From: Clostridia bacterium
GTDB taxonomy: Bacteria; Bacillota; Clostridia; Oscillospirales; CAG-272
Assembly: GCA_017463065.1 (NCBI GenBank)
Contig: JAFTPX010000008.1
Span: 1-44,418 of the forward strand
Length of the DNA: 44,418 nt
Reading direction: 5' to 3'
The notes beneath the pieces were generated by a model. It saw only the letters and a program-made list of their open reading frames with translations. It did no database searches and had not been told where the DNA came from. The translations under genes and the position numbers were made by a program. This document shows, piece after piece, positions 40,040 to 44,418 of the stretch; positions within the stretch are counted from its first letter, which is position 1, and every line of letters starts with the position of its first letter.

Positions 40040-41716
40040 ATGAAAATGAAATCGATCAATACGAAAAAGCTTCGCTACGGCGGCGTGACCGCCCTCCTGA
40101 CCGCGCTGATCATCGCGGCGGTGATCGTCGGAAACGTGATCTTCTCCGCACTGGCGCAAAAATTCCTGTGGTACGCGGATCTGACCCCCGAGCTGCTGTT
40201 CACCCTGTCCGAGGAATGTGTGGATCTGATCGCCAACGGCGACGATTCCTTTGCGGACAGCGCCGCCTCCCCCATCGAAATGGTGGATCGGTACCGCGCC
40301 GAGAAGCGGGCGCAGGATCCCAATTTCAAGGACGAGGATCTGATGATCAACGTTATCTTCTGTGACGATCCCGACGTTTGGGAGTCCTCCGCATTGCAAA
40401 AGTACGTGTACGAAACGGCAAAGCAGCTACAGGAGAAATTTCCCGAGTATATCAACATTATCAACCACGACATCATCTGGAATCCCTCCGCTGTCAGCAA
40501 ATACGACGGCGCGACGACCACCAGCGTGATCATCGAATGCGGAACCGAGTATCGGGTTCGTTCCGTAAAGGATTTTTACACTTGGGATTCCGAGGACACC
40601 AACACCCCTTGGGCGTATAACGGAGAGAAGATCTTTGCGGCAGGCATCCTTGCCGTTACCCGTTCCGAGACTCCCATCGCTTGTCTGACCGTCAACCACG
40701 GCGAGCAGTGGAACGAGAGCAACGCCCAGCTGCTGATCACCCTTGAGACAGCGGGCTATCAGGTTCAGGCGTTGGATCTGGCAACCGACGAGATCCCCGC
40801 GGACTGCCGTTTGTTGGTGGTGATGGATCCCCAGACCGACTTCCGCGTGGCGGACGGCGTGTCGCAGGTGGACGAGATTGAAAAGCTGGACGCGTTTCTG
40901 GACGGAACCAACTCCATGATGGTCTTTATGGGATCGGATTCGCCGCTGGCGCAGTTCGAATCCTATCTGGAGGAATGGGGTATCGTCTTTGACCGCAAGC
41001 AGGAGGGCAATACCTACTATCCCTACATGATCACCGACCCCTCCCAGTCCTATTACGGCAACGGCGGCTATACCATTGAAGCCAACTACGTGACAGAGGG
41101 AATGGGCGGCAAGATCACTCAGGCACTGCGTGCCGGCGCAACCGTAGCCCCTTCGATCGTGTTCCAGAACGCCATGTCCATTTCCTATTCCGATCAATAT
41201 CAGATGACCCACTATACCGACGAAAATGACGCCGGCGTCTCCTATGACTACGGCGCATACAGCGTAGACGGCGTATCCCGTTCGATCTACGACGTCTTCG
41301 TGACCTCCGAGAACGCGGTGGCGATGGCGGGGGGCTCTCAGGCGGAAAAGGCAACCGCCATCAATCCCCTCAAGCTGATGACCGTATCCATGGAGGACAG
41401 AACCACGCAGGAAAATAACTACGCCACCCTGACGGAGGCATCCTACGTCATTGCCTGCGGTTCTCCCGAATTTGCCAACACCACCGTGATCAACAACAAC
41501 GCCTACGGAAACAACTCCTTCTTAGAATACGCCCTGCGCGCCATCGGTCAGGAGCCCGTGCCCGTGGGACTGGAATTTAAGGTATTCGGCGACTATACCA
41601 TGGATACGGTAACCACCGCCGAGGCAACCCAATATACCGTCGTGCTGACCGTCGTTCCCGCCGTGCTTGCTATTGTTGTGGGTACTGTGGTGATTATCAG
41701 GAGAAAGAACAGATGA
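40040..41716 (+). CDS. GldG-family auxiliary protein of an ABC transporter
   Basis: This 558-residue protein has an N-terminal membrane helix (about residues 15-38), a large outside region and a C-terminal helix (about 531-552, VVLTVVPAVLAIVVGTVVII) followed by RRKNR. The outer part matches GldG/ABC_transp_aux: an N-terminal lobe with NVIFCDDPD, then IACLTVNHGEQ and LLVVMDPQTDF, ending in a GATase-like fold. GldG proteins accompany GldA/GldF; in Bacteroidetes they are needed for gliding, while their role in Firmicutes is unknown. AAAGGCGG precedes the ATG. Confidence 0.88.
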   Translation: MKMKSINTKKLRYGGVTALLTALIIAAVIVGNVIFSALAQKFLWYADLTPELLFTLSEECVDLIANGDDSFADSAASPIEMVDRYRAEKRAQDPNFKDEDLMINVIFCDDPDVWESSALQKYVYETAKQLQEKFPEYINIINHDIIWNPSAVSKYDGATTTSVIIECGTEYRVRSVKDFYTWDSEDTNTPWAYNGEKIFAAGILAVTRSETPIACLTVNHGEQWNESNAQLLITLETAGYQVQALDLATDEIPADCRLLVVMDPQTDFRVADGVSQVDEIEKLDAFLDGTNSMMVFMGSDSPLAQFESYLEEWGIVFDRKQEGNTYYPYMITDPSQSYYGNGGYTIEANYVTEGMGGKITQALRAGATVAPSIVFQNAMSISYSDQYQMTHYTDENDAGVSYDYGAYSVDGVSRSIYDVFVTSENAVAMAGGSQAEKATAINPLKLMTVSMEDRTTQENNYATLTEASYVIACGSPEFANTTVINNNAYGNNSFLEYALRAIGQEPVPVGLEFKVFGDYTMDTVTTAEATQYTVVLTVVPAVLAIVVGTVVIIRRKNR

Positions 41717-44022
41717 GTAGTATTGCCCAAAAGAAAAAACAATCCTTGATGAGGCGCCGTAAGCGTGCCATCATCCTGTCCGCTGTAGCTGTGATCCTTC
41801 TGGCAATCGCCTTGGTCTTCGTTTTGGATTACGTGGAGACGATTACCGTAGAGGACGTAGACGGTACTGCCTACTACATTCGCAAGAAGGACGGGGTCTA
41901 CGCCCTGTACGACGCGGATCGAGCTCTCTTGAAGACCGATGACGAATACGGCTATTACGTCACCGCCTTGGGCACGCTGATTCGAGTGGACGGGGAAACG
42001 GGAGAGCACGAAATCATTGCCGTGGTGGATACCGTGGGTAACGAGGTCTACGATATCCTGTATGCCCGTATGCTCCTTTTCCCTCACTTACAGAGAGCGG
42101 ATATTATGTCTCTTGAGATCCACAATTCCAACGGAACCGATTTTGCCTTTCTTCGTTACGATTCGGCAACGGGTCAGGTCTCCCCGAACGGCAATTTCGT
42201 TCTGATGAATTCCCCCGTGTCCGATTACGATCAGGAGCGGTTCGCCACGCTGATCGTGGGAACGGGCTACGCCATGTCTACCATGAAGCTGGAGAATCCC
42301 ATCAAGGACGAGCGGGGCGAGTTTTCCGAGTACGGTCTGGTGCCTCAGACGAGAGTGGACAAGGACGGAAACGAATATGCCTATGAGCCCGCTTATTATA
42401 TCGTCACCGATAGGAAGGGGACGAAGCATAAGGTCATTCTCGGGGATATGCTGGTCACCGAGGACGGCTATTACGCCCAGTACGTAGAGATCGGGGCGGA
42501 CGGAACCGAGACCAAGCGTGACGCGGTTTACGTGCTGGACGTGGATACGGGGGATGCGGTGACGGCGACGGTAGAATACTACGTCACCCCCATGATCACC
42601 TACCCGATGGAGATGACCAACTACTTTGAGGTGGAAAACTTCAGGGTACAGCAGCGGAAAAAGGGAACCAAGCCCGGTGACAGCAGCGCGGTGATGTACG
42701 GAGAGCCCACGGTGGAGTTCTCCTATATCGACGTTTCCTTGCGGGAAAATACCCTGCAATCCGCCTTCCCCTACGTATTCGCTACGGCGATGGAAGGCTA
42801 CACGCCCTCCACCGATACGATTACGAAGTGCCTGCAAAATCTGTACGATCCTGCCCTCGTGGGTGTGTGTAAGCTGCTTCCCTCCGAGGAGGATCTGGCA
42901 AAATACGGCTTGTACGCCGCCAAGACCGACGGAGACGGGAAGCCCCTTACGGACGAGCAGGGCAATATCCTTTACGCGGCGTGTGCCGATTATACCTTCT
43001 CCTATGATTTCAAGGTGAAGGATGACAGCGGAGCCGTGCGGTACACCCTGAACCATTTGGTGCTGGTCAGCGACAAAAAGCTGGATGAGACTACCGGAGA
43101 ATACGTGAAAACGGGAAGCTATTACGTCTACACCGTGCTCACCGAGGTTACGGTGGACGGGGAAGGCAAGCGCGCGTACGAGCAGACGGGACTGTATAAC
43201 ATGATCGTGGAGGTAGAGGGTCACACGCTGGACTTCGTCACGTGGGATCGGTACAAGTGGGTCAATACCGGCTACATCAACGGAAGCATTGCCTTTGTAA
43301 CCGATATCACGCTGGAGTCACCCACCTATCGGGCAAGCTTCAAGCTGGACAATTCTTTGTCCGACACCACCGACTCCATGAACGCCAACTATATGAGTGT
43401 CACCGCCTCCGATTCCAACAATAAGACGGCGGACACGTTGGGATTGCTGACGGTTACCGACAAGAACGGTTATATCTGGCGCATATCCGCCACGGAGCTG
43501 CAGGTCTTTGACGCGGCTGGGAACCAGCAATCCATGGCGGAGGGAATTCCCTATTACGCCGATAATGAAATGGGAATGCAAGCGCTTTGCCGAAACGGCT
43601 ATATCGAGTGTAGCTCCTATCGGGTAGAGGTTACCGCCAATACCGTTCGGATTCTGTATCATAACGGACAGGAGGAGGTCTTCTGCCGTTATCAGAGCAA
43701 TTTGTTCAAGAGGTTCTATCAGACTCTGCTGTACGCTTCTATCGTGGATTCCTACGAGATGACCGAGGAAGAGGAAACGGCATTGATCAACAATTCCGCC
43801 GCCCTGCTTCTGACAATGACGATCACGACCCGTGACGCGGACGGAACCGTGGCGACCACCACCTACTGTTTCTACCAAATCGAGGGCGCGCCCAGAAAGG
43901 CATATCTGACCATCAACGGAAACGGCGGATTCTACGTCATGAAAAATCGCGTGGACAAATTCGTGACCGATGCGCAAAGCTTCTTTGATCTGAAGATGAT
44001 CGATCCTACCGCAAAGGTTTGA
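41713..44022 (+). CDS. DUF4340-like membrane-anchored protein
   Basis: This 769-residue protein has an N-terminal membrane helix (about residues 19-38, AIILSAVAVILLAIALVFVL) after a basic stretch and a large outside part rich in beta structure. Position and general form fit DUF4340 proteins, which regularly follow gldG-like genes, although it is longer than many. Its start overlaps the stop of the previous gene by 4 bp (ATGA), so the two are translationally coupled. No enzymatic motif is visible. It is the last gene before a terminator. Confidence 0.75.
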   Translation: MSSIAQKKKQSLMRRRKRAIILSAVAVILLAIALVFVLDYVETITVEDVDGTAYYIRKKDGVYALYDADRALLKTDDEYGYYVTALGTLIRVDGETGEHEIIAVVDTVGNEVYDILYARMLLFPHLQRADIMSLEIHNSNGTDFAFLRYDSATGQVSPNGNFVLMNSPVSDYDQERFATLIVGTGYAMSTMKLENPIKDERGEFSEYGLVPQTRVDKDGNEYAYEPAYYIVTDRKGTKHKVILGDMLVTEDGYYAQYVEIGADGTETKRDAVYVLDVDTGDAVTATVEYYVTPMITYPMEMTNYFEVENFRVQQRKKGTKPGDSSAVMYGEPTVEFSYIDVSLRENTLQSAFPYVFATAMEGYTPSTDTITKCLQNLYDPALVGVCKLLPSEEDLAKYGLYAAKTDGDGKPLTDEQGNILYAACADYTFSYDFKVKDDSGAVRYTLNHLVLVSDKKLDETTGEYVKTGSYYVYTVLTEVTVDGEGKRAYEQTGLYNMIVEVEGHTLDFVTWDRYKWVNTGYINGSIAFVTDITLESPTYRASFKLDNSLSDTTDSMNANYMSVTASDSNNKTADTLGLLTVTDKNGYIWRISATELQVFDAAGNQQSMAEGIPYYADNEMGMQALCRNGYIECSSYRVEVTANTVRILYHNGQEEVFCRYQSNLFKRFYQTLLYASIVDSYEMTEEEETALINNSAALLLTMTITTRDADGTVATTTYCFYQIEGAPRKAYLTINGNGGFYVMKNRVDKFVTDAQSFFDLKMIDPTAKV

Positions 44023-44052
44023 GCTTGCGTAGTATCTGCGGTTGAATCATAA

Positions 44053-44097
44053 AAAAGAGCAAGAATAGAGGGAGCTTCCTTCTGTTCTTGCTCTTTT
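44053..44097 (+). terminator. Terminator of the Gld-type operon
   Basis: AAAAGAGCAAGAA pairs with TTCTTGCTCTTTT, with further inner pairing (AGA/TCT, GAGCTTC). A T-run closes the stem. Confidence 0.85.
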
Positions 44098-44137
44098 GCT
44101 TGAGGGGCTCTTTGCCTGTGCCCTCTTTGTCGCCCGC

Positions 44138-44250
44138 GTCTGCCACCTCTCCCAATGGGAGAGGCTTGGTTTGATTGTAGCCGTGGGTTGAATTTTACCG
44201 TCCATTCCCGCATCCAAATCCGTCGGTACGCAGTGTCCGACGGATTTTTA
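44138..44250. repeat. Two short hairpins in the 3' intergenic region
   Basis: CCTCTCCCAATGGGAGAGG near 44146 is a compact palindrome of the kind often dispersed in Clostridia. A second stem, AAATCCGTCGG (44216-44226) / CCGACGGATTT (44237-44247), is followed by TTTA and may be a terminator. No gene is visible between 44023 and the window end. Confidence 0.6.
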
Positions 44251-44295
44251 CCTTAGAACAAAACAATCCCTTGCGGTTATTCACCAAGGTGGAGC

Positions 44296-44418
44296 GCAGA
44301 GACTATAAGCTCCATCAAGAACTTGCCGGCAAGTTCTTGGAAGGGGTTATAGGGGGAACCTTCTCGAAAGAAGGTTCCCCCTAATCGCATCCTCTCGCAT
44401 CCTCTCGCATCCTCTCGC
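44296..44418. repeat. Composite hairpin repeat, copy 4, with TCGCATCCTC tail
   Basis: After GCGCAGAGACT (as in copy 1) comes a perfect 24-nt palindrome at 44316-44339 built on CAAGAACTTGCC. The stem-loop with arms 44351-44364 and 44369-44382 follows, identical to that of copy 1. The decamer TCGCATCCTC then repeats to the window edge. Confidence 0.9.

Overview
The window looks like a chromosome segment of a Gram-positive, low-to-mid GC bacterium of the Clostridia, probably an uncultured gut lineage. This is inferred from two T-box leaders, an SLH-domain surface protein, InlB-type repeats, lipobox-type binding proteins, AGGAGG ribosome binding sites, consensus SigA-type promoters and strong intrinsic terminators. 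Almost all of it is ordinary chromosomal coding sequence; there is no phage, plasmid or CRISPR array.

Layout. 1-485: a 55-bp tandem repeat followed by a composite hairpin repeat. 486-2964: a membrane protein of unknown function, the AAA+ ATPase rarA and a GtrA-like membrane protein. 3106-3199: tRNA-Ser(GCU) with its own promoter and terminator, followed by an AT-rich orphan ORF. 3924-4919: an AEC-family transporter. 5141-8204: a T-box-controlled three-gene amino-acid importer of the TrpXYZ type whose ATPase gene is interrupted by an in-frame UAG. 8281-13139 (minus): the branched-chain amino-acid importer livK-livH-livM-livG-livF. 13732-20673: a 2313-residue surface protein with an alpha-helical N-terminal half, about 13 InlB-like repeats, one membrane anchor and a cytoplasmic tail resembling the C-terminal part of ribosomal protein uL15. 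20858-21556: purC. 21607-24137 (minus): cysE-cysS behind a T-box that fits tRNA-Cys. 24405-25757 (minus): an SLH-anchored envelope protein. 25937-28219: a SLOG protein, an MscS channel and an SGNH/GDSL hydrolase. 28280-28456: a remnant of a REP-associated transposase. 28511-32187 (minus): rpsO, pnp and a VanY-like protein that has lost its zinc ligands. 32463-37452: a MarR regulator with an acyl-CoA/ACP ligase, then fatty acid kinase fakB-fakA. 37484-38020: repeats. 38164-44022: a GldA/GldF/GldG/DUF4340 ABC-2-type export operon. 44304-44418: another copy of the composite hairpin repeat.

Themes. Two amino-acid import systems converge at 8.2 kb, and a third amino-acid unit (cysE-cysS) is also T-box controlled. 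The MarR/ligase and FakB/FakA units suggest uptake and activation of exogenous fatty acids. Dispersed repeats with covarying stems lie at 0.3, 27.4, 37.5 and 44.3 kb, together with a fragment of the kind of transposase known to mobilise such repeats.

The most unusual observations are the uL15-like tail on the giant surface protein, the in-frame UAG in a window where none of 32 genes ends in UAG, the apparently dead M15B peptidase downstream of pnp, and a 77-nt segmented hairpin in the pnp leader. All functional statements rest on recognising motifs by eye; no search was run.
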